Source: Porticoccaceae bacterium (GTDB lineage: Bacteria; Pseudomonadota; Gammaproteobacteria; Pseudomonadales; Porticoccaceae). Taken from it: a stretch of 64,000 nucleotides of DNA. The notes under the pieces are model-generated. The model did not search any database. It saw only the letters and a list, made by a program, of their open reading frames with translations, and was not told the origin of the DNA. A program made the translations under genes and the position numbers. The stretch is taken from contig JAJFKC010000030.1 in NCBI GenBank assembly GCA_021773435.1, positions 124,001-188,000 on the forward strand, written 5' to 3'. Shown here one piece after another: positions 63,380 through 64,000 of the stretch; positions within the stretch are counted from its first letter, which is position 1; every line of letters begins with the position of its first letter.

Positions 63380-64000
63380 ATGACCGAAGCGCCTGACAAT
63401 GACAATATAGATAAAAACCAAAGCCTGGTAGAACACCTGATTGAATTACGTGACCGGTTGCTGCGAATTATTGTGCTGACCGTTATTTTATTTGCCTGCA
63501 TGTTTCCTTTTGCCAACGAAATTTATAATTTCGTCTCGGAACCATTGCAATCGCTTCTACCCGCTTCCAGTACAATGATTGCCACCGACGTGGCCTCACC
63601 TTTTTTAACGCCCTTTAAACTGACCATGTTCCTGGCCTTGTTCGCCGCGATGCCCGTTATTTTATATCAGACCTGGGCTTTTATCGCACCGGGACTCTAC
63701 ACCAAAGAACGGCGCATCGTACTACCGCTATTCGCCTCTAGCGTCATACTGTTTTATTCCGGCATGGCTTTCGCCTATTACGTGGTGTTCCCGTTGGTAT
63801 TCGGTTTTTTCACCAGCGTAGGGCCAGAAAATGTCGCGGTGATGACAGATATATCCCGCTATCTAGATTTCGTACTCAAGTTATTTTTCGCGTTTGGCAT
63901 CGCCTTCGAAATCCCCATCGCAACGATTCTCCTTATCTGGACTGGCGTAGTGACACCGCAAAGCCTGGCCGGCAAACGCCCCTACGTAGTGGTGATGTGT
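63380..64000 (+). CDS. tatC: Tat translocase subunit TatC, 3' end cut by the window
   Basis: Starts at the ATG at 63380 and is open to the right edge (207 codons). SLVEHLIELRDRLLRI at the N-terminus, PFKLTMFLALFAAMPVILYQTWAFIAPGLYTKER and YVVFPLVFGFF and FGIAFEIPI are TatC marks for the core receptor that reads twin-arginine signals. The last one or two helices are missing. Confidence 0.95.
   Translation, partial: MTEAPDNDNIDKNQSLVEHLIELRDRLLRIIVLTVILFACMFPFANEIYNFVSEPLQSLLPASSTMIATDVASPFLTPFKLTMFLALFAAMPVILYQTWAFIAPGLYTKERRIVLPLFASSVILFYSGMAFAYYVVFPLVFGFFTSVGPENVAVMTDISRYLDFVLKLFFAFGIAFEIPIATILLIWTGVVTPQSLAGKRPYVVVMC

Noticed and set aside
1-64000. CRISPR array or cas genes
   Set aside because: The repeats found are adjacent short units without spacer pattern, and no cas genes are present.

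Overview
The window reads as a chromosomal segment of a marine-type gammaproteobacterium of the Pseudomonas/Cellvibrionales/Spongiibacteraceae breadth. This is inferred from gene content and order: cysS, glnS, ppiB and lpxH lie side by side, ubiE-ubiJ-ubiB runs into hisI-hisE-tatA-tatB-tatC, and alaA, epmC, pdxB, miaE, trhP and acnB are present with an intermediate base composition. I see no phage, integrase, insertion sequence or CRISPR array.

Layout. 0-4.4 kb: a drug-efflux-type ABC exporter (adaptor tail, double ATPase, two permeases; ybhGFSR-like). 4.4-13 kb: an envelope-anchored AstE/aspartoacylase-family protein, a SCO1 copper protein, a YheT hydrolase, a BASS-family transporter, a decayed cold-shock/DUF1294 gene, a type-B carboxylesterase and a DUF1499 protein. 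13-23 kb: housekeeping and small conserved genes (msrB, alaA, pdxB, epmC, a TusA-like protein, yheU) plus a decarboxylase / thiamine-binding / methyltransferase string and a cysteine-synthase-family gene. 23-39.4 kb: a catabolic block of two SDRs, thiolase, BKACE, zinc alcohol dehydrogenase, acyl-CoA dehydrogenase, nitronate-monooxygenase-like protein, Baeyer-Villiger-type monooxygenase, adducin-like class II aldolase, GFA protein, TIGR03084 protein and a D-aminoacylase-like amidohydrolase. 39.5-46 kb: cysS, glnS, ppiB, lpxH, miaE, a GST and a DUF1289 protein. 46-53.5 kb: acnB, an EmrA-like adaptor with a MarR regulator, a Fur-box-linked FTR1/cupredoxin iron pair and purT. 53.6-64 kb: trhP, a J-domain protein, tRNA-Arg(CCU), a PilZ protein, an OlsF-like ornithine-lipid synthase, then ubiquinone, histidine and Tat genes running off the right edge inside tatC.

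How the genes work together. The 25-39 kb block has the enzymes for oxidising an alcohol to a ketone, inserting oxygen beside the carbonyl, and feeding the acids into beta-oxidation or beta-keto acid cleavage. It lacks a visible acyl-CoA ligase, hydratase, dedicated regulator or transporter, and its substrate cannot be read from sequence. It is the best candidate here for an undescribed pathway.

A second theme is structural. Many intergenic spacers carry short tandem direct repeats (unit 11-16 bp, also 22 and 51 bp, and a 5-bp microsatellite), often touching a start or stop codon. A third is gene decay: the cold-shock/DUF1294 gene at 10.0-10.7 kb has both a frameshift and a stop in place of a tryptophan, and its lost C-terminus is still readable.
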